Positions 22,937-33,641 of a DNA stretch of 64,000 bases are shown one piece after another; position 1 is the first letter of the stretch; each line of letters opens with the position of its first letter. The stretch comes from Schizochytrium sp. TIO01. Its lineage: Eukaryota > Sar > Bigyra > Thraustochytrida > Thraustochytriidae. The stretch is from positions 6,592,668-6,656,667 of the forward strand of contig SMSO01000032.1 of NCBI GenBank assembly GCA_004764695.1, written 5' to 3'. The translations under genes were made by a program, and so were the position numbers. The notes under the pieces were generated by a model. That model did not search any database. It was not told the origin of the DNA and worked only from the letters and a program-made list of their open reading frames with translations.

Positions 22937-23170
22937 CCGAATAATCCACGCAACGTCGAACCACGAAATTTTCTCGCGGCGAGACCGCGTGTGCACCGGG
23001 AAGACGAAGGGACAAAGCGGTTCGCATCTACGCGTACGCCACCCACCTACGCGAAGGTTCGCTTGAGAGAGGATAGTGTATCAAGCTCACAACAAAGTGA
23101 CTACCTTGAAAAGAAACGCCCTCTGAGATTTTTTTGCGGAGATCAGCGACCCACAGCTTGAGATCGATCG

Positions 23171-26100
23171 AGACGTGACATACATTGGATAGACAAATGA
23201 TGGAGTGAATAAATAAACCATGAAGATGTGACCGTACATAATTTCACGCTCGGACGCTTGACTTTCTAGATCTTTACATAAGCGATTGTTCGGGGCCGTC
23301 ATGCGACGTGGCCCTCAATCGGATTCGAGTGCCCGCGAATTGTCTTTGAAGGATTCAGGATGTTCGATCTCACAGGGATTGCACACGGTTATTCGGTCGC
23401 ATGTATTAACCTTGTGCTAACATATCTTGCTTTCCGTACTACGATTCAACAGCAGCAAGAAGCAGGCCGCTCCTCCTCACATCAGATCGCGCTGCAGCTA
23501 GTCTCGTGACCTCTCGTGACCTCTCGTACTGAGCCAGCTTATTCTTGGTTGTGCAGCATTCCAAATTTCCGGTGACTTGGGCAAGGTAAGAGCGCAAATA
23601 AATCAAAACTCTCGCCTGACATGCTTGTTATGTCTCAAGCTCGTGGACGAGGCCTGCCATGTCAGTTAGTAGCTACTAGTCCGCGTGTGAGCCAACTGTG
23701 CGTCAAGTCTATCTTAGACACAGTAGTGCCTAAATACTGTCTGGTCACTCTCGATAGTTCATTGCTATCAACGGCCTTCGCCTGTATTTGTTCGGATTGG
23801 CGAGGTGAGCTATTTGAAGTTGGTTCATTTATGCCGTGTGTTCTTTATCTGAGTTAGCTGATCTAGAGAGATTGAATCACTTATCCCACATGTCACCAGA
23901 CGAGGTTATTTGCCATGGTTGAAGTAAGTACTTCAGCTAAATCACAAATGAAGCTCTATATATAGCTCGTACCACTTGGAGTAAGGGAGCTGCTCCTCAA
24001 GTTCACGCAGAATGTAGATTATTCTTCACGTCAACATCATTTTTTAAAATAAAAATATTTTTAATTAGATAAGTTTTTAACTTTAAAAAACCTTCTTTTT
24101 TAAAAAATAGTTTTTTAAAACATTGAAACTCATTCCCGAAACAAAAACACTCGAGCTCCATTTATCATTGGAGTCTGTTCCAGGGCCTCTTCCTTACAAC
24201 TAAAAAAATAAAATTATATGACACTTGCTGTTTTCATTTGTCAGTTTAAAGATATCGCTGACTCTGTACCACTTATCGATGGAAGACCCTTTTCTTTTCT
24301 TCCCTAGGTCTTATTGCCCATCCTCCGAACGTAGACACCCATGCTCTCCAACTGTTCCTGTTCCCTTTCCTTTTTCTCTAATGATAATTAAACTTTAGAA
24401 AAAATAAAATAATTTTAATTACATAAGTTTTTTCCTACAATTAGAAAATGTTTTTAAATTTATACAACAGTATAAATATTTTTGTTAAGAAGAATAAAAG
24501 AACCTTGTCGCTTCAATTTAATCGTCCGCTTCTCAACTTCACAACCATCACAAGAACAACCATAACTTCTAAACCCCTAGCTTGAAGATCTCCACGAGCG
24601 AGATGGGCCCTGGAGCCATCAACGAAACGATGCCACCTTGGCAAAGTTCGGCACATCTTCTATTGCAGCAACGGTGCTCTTGGTAGTGCGGAGAGGATCG
24701 ATCTTTGTTTGGATTTCGTTTGAGGCGGTGGTGAAGAAGTCAGTAAGTCACAGCCAAAGAAGTTCAACTTGATCATCCTCAACTTGATCATCAACTTCAT
24801 AAAGGAACTGACTGTTACTCATTCCGAAACCAATATACAGCTGAGAACGGACCTGATCATCAGATGGCGTTTTTGCAGACATTGCAGACCGTCGAACATT
24901 GCACAGGTGGAGAATGCATTTGGTATCCAGGCCCAACGGCAGTCCGAGATATAGATGCAGCAGGCCCTTTGGGGATGCAGTTCATGTGAGCGTAGGCAAT
25001 TTGGATTGATTGACTCCCGGGGTATCATCAGTTGGAGAAGCAACAACGAACAGATTCCACATGCTTGAGTAATCTTAACGAATATATGTGCCCTTCGTGG
25101 GCTAAGTCTTATCCCTGAATCGAGCTCTCTGCTGGGATGCCGGCCGCGATACCTCCACCAATACTGCAATTGCAAATTATGTAGGCCACGTAGACGGACC
25201 TGATACTGGAGCCAGAGTACGCTTGGCAACGTAGCCAGCCATCAGCCTGTGGAGCTTTCTGAGTGCTTCGTGATGCAAGCTCTGGTCTTCTTTCGGGAGA
25301 CCGTGATCGCTGGTGCTCATGCCGACTATAAAGATCTCTAAAGCCCCTTGCACTCTGCCACGGCCCTTGTTTTCAACTGACTGCGGTGGCATTTGCCCAA
25401 CGCAGGACAAACATATGGATTGAAACCCGCAACTTCAAGGCGATTCCTTTGTCCTTCTCTAAAGGGGAGAAATCTCAGCTTCAAGTTCGTTTTTGTACCA
25501 CCCGGTCGCACGCAATCCCCTTTTCTGCACAACATCGGATGGTTTGTCAAAATGCTGTTTGGGGATCACTTTAAGTCTTCAAAACCCGACGAATTGCAAC
25601 GTAATATATAGTGTTCGAGAGATGCAGGCAGGCAGGCGGGTAGGTAGGTGAGCGATGAAGTAACTTCGAACAAGACCTTTTGCAAATTTCTACAAAGAGT
25701 TCTTGAACATCGCTTGCAAGCCACGCAGAGAAAATAAAAGGCCACCTATAAGTCGATGCTCTGTTTTCACCCCCTATAAGCCGTTGCCGACCATGCTTAC
25801 AGTCCACGCCTCCAGCCACCGCTCGTGGGTCCGCAACTAACCTGCACCAGCACCTCCAAGCTCTGAGACGTTAGTGCATTCCAATCAACTGCACATTCGC
25901 AGCAGCAAAGAAAAAACAAAACAAAGAAAGAAAGAAATTAAAAAATAAATATTAAAAAATAAATAAAAAGAAGAGGAAAATTGTAGTTGAACTAAAACCT
26001 GTTCTTCTAAAACAACCCTTCGTGAATTAGCGGGCCGCGAAACACCACAACGAACATCCTGTGCAACTTATGAAAAGTGCCCAGTTTCGTCTCTCGATTC

Positions 26101-28197
26101 TCTACAGCAGACTCCATTGAACGGCACCAAGAAGAAGGAGGAGGAGCCGACGATTCATGTATGCATGAACTCCGAAGCTGGAGCTCTGTGCACAGCCTAC
26201 CAAGCTGTGTTTTGCTCGGGTGGTGGCCGGCTTGATCGAACCAGGCTAGACTCCAAGTCTTCAGCATCTCGAGTTCTCTGTCTCAAAGACTTGCGAGCTG
26301 GGCCTCTTTCTCGAATCGAAGTCCATTCATCAGGTCCCATATAAAGTGGAGGAGTAATGCGCGGAAGAACTACACTGACCTCATAAGTCATGGTGCTACA
26401 AGTTGGAGAAGGACGTTTGGTTTGCGCTATGGACGACTCTACGCACTGAACCCGCGCGTCATCCGAAGCCAATTCTCAATTTCTCACTCAGTCGTGAACA
26501 ATTAACAGTTATCGTCATAAGCTGATCGCTGTGACCCTTCGAGAGCATTGTTGCGATTCTTCAAACCATGGCAGGTTTGCAGAGGATGATCGATCGCCAT
26601 GAATCAGTCTTCGTGCACGGACTGCTGCGGTCGGTACCTTGTGTACTACTGAGAACCTGTCACGAGGAATCCCTGACTGAAGAGGTGGACGGGCTTGTTG
26701 AGATGGCCAGGGAAGGCAGTCTTTTTTGCTATAAAACTCGTGCTGATCTCGGTCTGCACGGCCATTGAACCACTCGCGTTGAATTGAAGCCCAAATTCAG
26801 GTACTACTGAGACGAGAGAACGAGAGAACGAGGGAACGAGGTTAGCTGGCACAGGCAGAGAGAACGCTGCTTTTTACACGCACGCAACTAATCGAGTTGA
26901 GGCATAGAGCGACACAGTGCGTAGTGGTACTAGTGCAAAGTAGTCACTGTATTAGGGGCAATGGTTTCACTACCATCACTACTACAACCACTACCTATGG
27001 ATTATGAAAATATGATCCATTGCGATAGCTAACTGTACCTAGCTCGCAATCAGCATCCCGTGATAGTTTATCAGCCCCGTGCGTCGAAGTTAGACAAATG
27101 AGAATGACCCGTGGCTTAGCAACTTCGAGACGCCCTCATTACGGAATGAGGACGACCAAGAAGAAATGCGTCCGAAAGCACAGAAACTGTAATTGCTAGC
27201 GTTACGGGCTGACTCTGAACACAGACCTAATTGTACTGTCCGTATGTCTCCATGTCTACGACCTCCTAAAGCAGGAAGTAAAGCCTACCATGAATTTTTG
27301 TGTATTTACAGGCAGCATCCAACCTTACTCCACGAGCAGACACGTGCTTTGAGCTGAGGAAACGTTTTTTTTTGCTGTGGTATTGATGTGACATAATACA
27401 GGCCTCGGTGACAGGTAGTTCACGGACGCGAGCAATGTGAAGGCCTCGAATAAAACTTGGAGAATAGAATTATCACTTCAGCGATATCCAAGGCGTTACT
27501 ATCCCCATCCCCATCCCCATCTCATTCGTTACGCAACACCTTGCTTTTGCTGCTCTACACCATTGCATTTTCCCCCAAACTCAGATCTCGTCAATGGCAA
27601 CCAGTATTCTAGTATCATGGCAGAAGTTGAAGATATGAAGTGGCATAAGCCAGAAAGCGTGAAAATCTCGTTTCACTAAGAAAAGCCTCTTATGCAAAAC
27701 ACACCCACGAACACACGATTTCAAAGGAACCCGCAGCTCCCTTACTATCGAACTATCATTGACTTTGCCCATATAAGGAATCCTACTACCTTTGCAACAT
27801 CGTTCACTGGGAAGAAATCAAGGTCCGCAAAATTAAATCTGGAGCCTTTTCAACCCCTCATTTACTTGCTACTGATTTCATTTTCTTATTTTTGATTCTG
27901 TGTTTTAGTCAGCTGCTGTTTCGTTCACAGAGGTTGATCAAGCTATTGAAGCCTCCTGTACGCCTCTCCCCACAAGAAAAAACAAATACTCCACCGGATT
28001 TGCTCGCTAGTGCAGATCTATTTTATTACGAAAGTTTATTCATGGCAGCGACAATTCAATGTAACTTGAGGTCTTCTCGATACAGTTGTTTAGATGGTAC
28101 ACACCCAAATACAATATCCCACAACCCTTGTACTACGAGAATCTATTTTCTTCTGTCTATATTAGTGAGATATCTTCAACCTGATTTCTTATAAGGC
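23171..28197. other. Five-kb stretch without a recognisable gene
   Basis: Mixed-composition DNA with strongly AT-rich blocks (about 24040-24125, 24370-24500 and 25915-25985) and small repeats, such as a CCCCAT run at about 27502-27520 and a CGTGACCTCT duplication near 23506. Short open frames on both strands (longest about 136 codons, 24819-25229 minus) overlap each other and show no domain. Confidence 0.45.
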
Positions 28198-28523
28198 CTA
28201 AGATGTAGATTGTATCAGCTTACTATCAGCTGCAAATGGAGCAAATTGAAGGGTTTGTTGTGCTTCACGTTCAATCGTTCTTGATGTGAATTGCTGAGGT
28301 GTGCTGGCTTCTTCACTTGAGTCAGTAGCTTGACGACAACGCATTTTCCCTTCAAGGAAGACCCAATCTTCAAAAGCCACATTGCAGAACGCTTCTGGGC
28401 AATACTTACAAGCTGATGGAGCTCACACCCGTGGTCGATCTCAACCTCCCCGCGTGGCCCAAGATAAAGCTTAGACGCAGGATTGACACATGTTTGGGTG
28501 GATGATTGGCAAGATGTACACAT
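28198..28523 (-). pseudogene. Small Cys-rich coding remnant with an apparent frameshift
   Basis: Reading leftwards from an ATG at 28523, the frame starts MCTSCQSSTQTCVNPASKL and continues to GEVEIDHGCELHQ. Near 28410 the coding look moves to another frame, which reads ACKYCPEAFCNVAFEDWVF and runs to a TAG at 28198 through a Ser/Thr/Gln-rich tail. Together the pieces give CxxC, HxC and CxxC-x4-C groups that resemble a zinc-binding module split by a one-base-type shift. The first frame also stays open by itself for 102 codons, so an intact small protein is possible. No intron of sensible length and correct phase joins the two frames. A pyrimidine-rich stretch lies upstream (about 28625-28680). 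I do not recognise the family; transposon remnants often have this type of finger, but nothing else here proves one. Confidence 0.2.
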
Positions 28524-28640
28524 CCATCCACGAAGTTGGCCCTAATGATGATACATCCCACGTAAAAAGCACAGTGTACATAGGCGTTACTTCTGAGCTC
28601 TCCTAGCCGCTGAAAGCAGTGCGACAATTGGGAATACAAA

Positions 28641-29930
28641 GGAAGAATGAAGAAACAGAAAGAAAGAAACAGTAGCAGAGAAAAGACAATCTTTCCATGT
28701 TATGTGGGTAGATAAGAGGTACATCCGCCCATCAATGTATAAAGGCGTGAAAGCTGCAAAATCAAGATCTCAACTCGGGCGCCAAACAAGCGTCCACTGC
28801 AACGAGCAGGAGCGTAAGACACTGGGTTTACGAGAGACAAACAAGCGCATCGGTGCAGGGCTGGATCGCTTACCCATCCACGCAGATGGACTCGTCTTGG
28901 ATATCTTTCTCACCAGGCGAAGATAGATTCTGCCCCTCAGGCTCACCAGAAGGAGATCAGATAGGAAATGAACGATCTCTGCCTCTGCCTTGTATCCGTA
29001 ACTGTAGAAGTCGTAGAAGCTACGCCAATGCAGAGGCAGTAAATCTATAAGAGGAAAGCGCAGGTACTAATCGCTAGTAGTAGCATTAGTAGCATTAGTA
29101 GCAGTAGGTAATAGTAGTAGTAGTAATAGTAGTAGTAGGTAGGATTAATGAAAGATAAAAGAAAGAAAGAAAGCATAATTGTATAAGGATAATATGATAG
29201 ATTCATTCAGCTTTCTTTCTTTCTTTTGACTTCGCTTTGTTTCAAAGTCGATCAAATCGATCGTTGATCTTCGAAAGCGCTTCGTCGGCGTCAGTTCCGC
29301 TTTGGCCGCCCGGCATCCTCTTCGTTTGCTGCCACACCCAGCAAGCCTGTTAAGGGCCTGGGCTGACAGGTGCCAGGCGAACCTCCTGATCGAGCTTGTT
29401 ACTACGAGCTTCAGCGTACTGACGAGAGCACCAAAGCTTCGGCGAGCTGGAGACAGACCTTCATCAAAGCAGCGAAGCTGGACCTTTTAGCGAAAGCTGC
29501 AGCTCAAGCTGACCGAGGTATATAGCAATCGTACTCTGAAAACACAGAGTGGACCTTGCATAGGGAAATACAGAACTTAGGATTACAAGGCATCCTCTTT
29601 GAGGGGTCGATTTGATTGAAGAGCGCCTTGTTTTGAGGGGCCAGCGTCCGGGTCTTGAGAACTATTATCTACTTGTAGTACTTTCCTCTTAGCTGTACTT
29701 CTCACAACTAGTACTTAAGGTTCTCGCAACTTGTGGCTTGATTTTTGGAAACAGTAAAGGTTCTCGTCAGGGCTCACGAGATCCACTGGATAAATTGAAA
29801 ACCATCATCCAAGTTTACTTGCCAAAGCTTGACACTTCTGTGGCTGTCTCAAAAAGGGTTCTGAGACAAATACCTCTCTTTGAAATTACCCTTGCAAAAA
29901 GGTCTTCTGGTTAAGAAAACTAGCACAAGT
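28641..29930. other. Spacer upstream of the lipid kinase gene
   Basis: Contains a degenerate (TAG/AGT)n repeat at about 29074-29140 and T/C-rich and A-rich simple stretches. The last few hundred bases should include the promoter and 5' leader of the kinase gene. No coding motif is seen. Confidence 0.45.
29074..29140. repeat. Degenerate (TAG)n trinucleotide repeat
   Basis: TAGTAG units interrupted by CAT, CAG and GTA triplets over about 65 bases. Confidence 0.8.
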
Positions 29931-32882
29931 ATGGGATGTACCAGCAGTACGTACAGCACGGGCCCACCGGGTCCAGGCCCGCTAGCACTTTTTCAAGAAC
30001 AGATCAAAATCATCGAGACGCAGCAAACCCTTGATGTGCGCTCTCTCATGATTATGATATGGAGGGCACGAACCAAACCGGACTTCCAACGCATTGTCAC
30101 AGAGCTTGTGACAATGAATGCAGACGATCGCAACTCCTTTGTCGGCATCGAGTTTTATCTGCCGCAACTTGTCCACATGATGGTCCACCTCGAAGTTGAC
30201 TGGCCAACTAACACACTTGAGGAGTTTGCGCTCCTCGTATCTCAGCAGTCGATGCACATTGCTTTGCAAATGTGCTGGATCCTTATGGGCCTCATGGAAG
30301 ACTATCAGTCTGAAGACCCAGAGGGTAATTATAATCCCTCCGCCAACCCTCTCCTGTATAATCGCTGTGCTACTATGATGGAAAAGCTAGAGCTCTCAGT
30401 TGTATTTGGCAGCCCTAACTGCAGTGCGTTTGAGCAGCTCTACCGTGAGGGCAAGGTTACACGTGCAGAACTTGCTGAACTTCAAAAGTCTGACCGCAAA
30501 GCTCAGGCTTTGCTTATCTCTGATCAAGTTCCTGATGACATGGATTACCTCAAAGAAGGTAACCTCCTTTACAAGCGTTGGAAACGCCGAAGTGGAATGC
30601 ACATGGACAAATGGATCGAGCGACGCTTTGTCATTGGACATCGCGTACTCTACTGCTTGCGTAAGTCTGACAACGTAATCAAGCGCTCTATTGCTTTGCA
30701 TGATTGTACCGTACATGTTCCATCCAATCCACCAAAGGAGCATCCTTGGTATTTTGAAATCCACGAAACCGACCGTGACCGCAAATTTCTGCTTGTTGCT
30801 GGCTCTGAGCAAGAACGCAATGACTGGGTTCAAAAACTCAATGAGGCTATCAATTCTCCGCCCAAGGCCTTTGGTGGTGCGGGACCTGCAGTGCGCCTTG
30901 GCTCATCTACGTCAAACACGTCTTCCGTAGCTGATGGATCTGCGAACATCGATGTTAATACGCTTAGCCCCTCTCAGGTGGCTCGATATGGATTTTATCG
31001 TTCAGAGCGCGATTTTGTAAGACTTCTCACCGACATTTGTGAAGAGCTTCGCTTTGTTGATGTTCCAAAACGCAAGGAAATGCTGCGCGAACGTCTTCGC
31101 AAGATCACAATCCCGGGTTGTGTTTACATTCCCCTTTGTGGAAGCACTGACACTTGGGAGCGCATCGTCAAGGTTGTTCCTGATGAGTCTACGGCTTTTA
31201 GTACTCGCGCTCGCTGCCCGTGTCTCATGACCTTCGAAATGACCACCGATGACCCAGAAAAGCCGCTTGATGTTGCCACCTACCTATACCAAACCCTTGG
31301 TTTCGACCCTGCCACGAACTCGCTTCTGGAAGGCGATTTTGAGGAGGCTCTTTCCATGTCTCATGCAGGTGGCGACAATGAATCTATTACTGGTAGCGTT
31401 TCTGAAAATGAGGTCGGGATTAATGGAATTGAGTCGAAAGGTAGCGTTGCTAGTTCTAATTCGACTTCTTGGGAGTCAGCAAGGCGTCGAGCTCTGGCCC
31501 GGTCTCGCTTTGTTCGCTCAGCACGAAGCTCCGTGACGAGCCTCGACATGAGTATGGATGATGTTCATGAGACAGCATCCACTAGTAGCGTGGATGGCAA
31601 TATGACACATCGTCATGAGGCCTCTCAATCCGTGGATATGCCCAACCTTTGGTTCGACTATGAGCCGCAGTCTCGCGGTGCAAGTGATGTCGTGAAGACT
31701 GGAAATGGTACCGTTGCTGTGATTGGCAAGAGCGCCATCTCCAATGATAATGCAGACCCATCATTTACTGATTCAAAGTCTAATGGTGTCGACTATCCCC
31801 ATTCTGATCGTAAGTCCCTCGTTGTGGAATCTCTTATCCTTCAAGCCAACGAGCTCTTTGGCAAGGTCAAAGCGGGCAGCGGATCCCCAAAACATAGCCA
31901 AATTCCGCCTTCGTCCGCCCGTATTGGAGGTAGGCCTCATGGTGTTTTTCTCCCTGCTTTGGGTAAGTACGTACCGCCTCGCAATGAAGATTTGCAGGAA
32001 GTGGGTGTCCCTGAAAAGCCCACAGCGCCCGGAACGGTTCATGGATCCCAGCCACCGGTTGGCAAGCTCATTGCAAAATCTAACGACGATCTTCGACAAG
32101 AAGTATTTATCATGCAGCTCATTAGTTTCCTCCATGATATATGGGCTAATAAGGGTTTAAGACTGTGGCTTCGCCCTTACAAGATTCTATCCACTTCTCA
32201 GAGCACAGGTATGCTCGAGGTTCTTCGTGGCTCTAACTCGTTGGACGGCGTAAAGAAGGATAACGATAAAATCCCCATCCTTGACTTTCTCAAGAAACAA
32301 TTCCCCGACCCCAACGACCTGGCTCAAGCCCAACGTAATTTCACTGAGTCTATGGCTGGCTACAGTCTAGCGTGTTACATTCTTGGCATCAAGGATCGCC
32401 ACAACGGAAATATCATGCTTGAATATGCAACAGGCCGTATTATTCACATCGATTTTGGTTTTGTCTTTGGCATGGCTCCTGGTAAAGACAAAATTCCGCA
32501 CGTCAATCTGTCTTTCGAGCGTGCTGCATTTAAGCTCACCCCAGAGCTTGTTAATGCTATGGGTGGCTTTGATCACGAGAACTGGAAGCTCTTTAATGAC
32601 CTGATGCTCGAAGGTATCATGGAGGCACGGAGGTATGCAGATACTTTGGTGACTATGATTGAAATCACAGGTTACAAGTCCCGTCTCCCGTGTTTTAACC
32701 AACCTGGAGGTGGTGTCGTACGTTGCGTTCGGGAGCTTAAGGAGCGGCTCATGCTTAACCTTCCGGATGCGCAGGTTAAGAAGCGCTTGAAGGCTCTCAC
32801 CGAACACGCTGCTACTTCTACTGGAACCCATTGGTACGAACTCTTTCAGCTCTGGAGTAACAAGATTGAGCCAGTGCGCTAA
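29931..32882 (+). CDS. Phosphatidylinositol 4-kinase, type III beta-like, with internal PH domain
   Basis: Predicted lipid kinase making PI4P from phosphatidylinositol, typically at Golgi membranes. The ATG at 29931 gives 983 residues starting MGCTSSTYS; Gly2 plus Cys3 would suit N-myristoylation and palmitoylation. Residues about 24-170 match the helical lipid-kinase-unique region of PI4K-beta/Pik1 (FYLPQLVHMMVHL, SQQSMHIALQMCWILMG). Residues about 207-306 form a PH domain (EGNLLYKRW... to the final WVQKLNEAI helix). A linking region with VYIPLCGSTDTWERIVKVVP and a Ser-rich stretch follows. The kinase domain covers about 700-975 and contains SNDDLRQE, LRPYKILSTSQSTGMLE, the catalytic loop DRHNGN (822-827) and the DFG motif (841-843). 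KDRHNGN, AFKLTPELVNAMGG and the C-terminal LPCF...LKER pattern are typical of PI4K-beta rather than PI3K. The PH domain between the helical and kinase parts is not part of animal PI4KB. No intron is needed. Confidence 0.9.
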   Translation: MGCTSSTYSTGPPGPGPLALFQEQIKIIETQQTLDVRSLMIMIWRARTKPDFQRIVTELVTMNADDRNSFVGIEFYLPQLVHMMVHLEVDWPTNTLEEFALLVSQQSMHIALQMCWILMGLMEDYQSEDPEGNYNPSANPLLYNRCATMMEKLELSVVFGSPNCSAFEQLYREGKVTRAELAELQKSDRKAQALLISDQVPDDMDYLKEGNLLYKRWKRRSGMHMDKWIERRFVIGHRVLYCLRKSDNVIKRSIALHDCTVHVPSNPPKEHPWYFEIHETDRDRKFLLVAGSEQERNDWVQKLNEAINSPPKAFGGAGPAVRLGSSTSNTSSVADGSANIDVNTLSPSQVARYGFYRSERDFVRLLTDICEELRFVDVPKRKEMLRERLRKITIPGCVYIPLCGSTDTWERIVKVVPDESTAFSTRARCPCLMTFEMTTDDPEKPLDVATYLYQTLGFDPATNSLLEGDFEEALSMSHAGGDNESITGSVSENEVGINGIESKGSVASSNSTSWESARRRALARSRFVRSARSSVTSLDMSMDDVHETASTSSVDGNMTHRHEASQSVDMPNLWFDYEPQSRGASDVVKTGNGTVAVIGKSAISNDNADPSFTDSKSNGVDYPHSDRKSLVVESLILQANELFGKVKAGSGSPKHSQIPPSSARIGGRPHGVFLPALGKYVPPRNEDLQEVGVPEKPTAPGTVHGSQPPVGKLIAKSNDDLRQEVFIMQLISFLHDIWANKGLRLWLRPYKILSTSQSTGMLEVLRGSNSLDGVKKDNDKIPILDFLKKQFPDPNDLAQAQRNFTESMAGYSLACYILGIKDRHNGNIMLEYATGRIIHIDFGFVFGMAPGKDKIPHVNLSFERAAFKLTPELVNAMGGFDHENWKLFNDLMLEGIMEARRYADTLVTMIEITGYKSRLPCFNQPGGGVVRCVRELKERLMLNLPDAQVKKRLKALTEHAATSTGTHWYELFQLWSNKIEPVR

Positions 32883-33641
32883 GTGTACTCATGATTCTTT
32901 CTCAACGATACCGAACAGGGCTACACGCATTCTACATTATTAATGTTTTGGTTTTGCATGAGTGCCTGTTGTTGCTGCGATTGCGATTATTTTCGCTTCT
33001 GTCGCGTCTTTGTTTCTTTCCTTTTATATCATTTCCTGCATTTGTTCTGTCAATCGTTCATACCACTCAAATTTGCTAGTTGCTTGTTCTGGACAAACAA
33101 ATTACGACAACACCTACCAAGTCTTTAGACCATTCAATATTAGATCCTTTGAACTAACACAATAAGTAGTAAAATCTGCATAACTCTTTCTCGTACACTC
33201 CCTCCCCACATTTTCATGCGTCTATGTAAAACCTCAGTATCTTTCTCTCCTTCTTTTCTGGAATGCGAAACCATCTTGTAGAATTTCTCACAATCGCGTG
33301 CACAACGCCATATTTAAATTTACACTCCAAAGGCACAAGCGACTTTCATGGTGTGGATTCCAGCTCCTTACCGTAAACTGCACAGTTCTTCAAAATCTAG
33401 GGCAAATCTCTCCTGCACAATCTCCGAATACTTGTCAGTATCGCTCATATTAAAATAGATAATATCAACTCCAGGTAGCCGAATGAACGTCGAGAAGAAA
33501 GGACGAAACGTGATAAAAAAACATATATAGAACGAATAACAAAAATACAAACAAAAATTGGAAAGCTTCAAGTTGAAGCAGCAATCAAGAAAACAGCATC
33601 GCTTCGATCGCGTTCTCTTCGCTCGCGTTCAGATAGGCACA
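32883..33641. other. Spacer between the kinase and GET2-like genes
   Basis: Starts with T-rich 3' flank of the kinase gene. The last 150 bases are the likely leader of the next gene. Nothing else is recognisable. Confidence 0.5.

Larger units (their letters stand above)
20551..23170. other. GC-rich islands with open frames on both strands, unassigned
   Basis: Three GC-rich islands (about 20560-20940, 21040-21840 and 22480-23060) alternate with tetranucleotide repeats. Each is open in several frames on both strands, as expected of GC-rich DNA poor in stop codons. The most coding-like stretches are on the plus strand. One starts at an ATG at 22468 (MKEASASDSSLRRR...), and another frame is open to a TGA at 23161 with an ATG at 22829 (MASESGEVVVQARAVELGSS). 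No family is recognisable. Spliced exons, a noncoding transcript or simple compositional patches are all possible. Confidence 0.25.

Noticed and set aside
24819-25410. Overlapping minus-strand frames of 136 and 77 codons that might be spliced
   Set aside because: I followed all frames by hand. No splice pair gave a longer frame with recognisable features.
29880-29930. Longer N-terminus for the PI4K gene
   Set aside because: The extension starts at TTG. The first ATG at 29931 gives a sensible MGCTSS start.
16931-29930. tRNA, rRNA or snRNA genes in the gene-poor region
   Set aside because: Occasional TTCGA words are present, but no matching arms or acceptor stems are seen by eye; a covariance-model search would be decisive.
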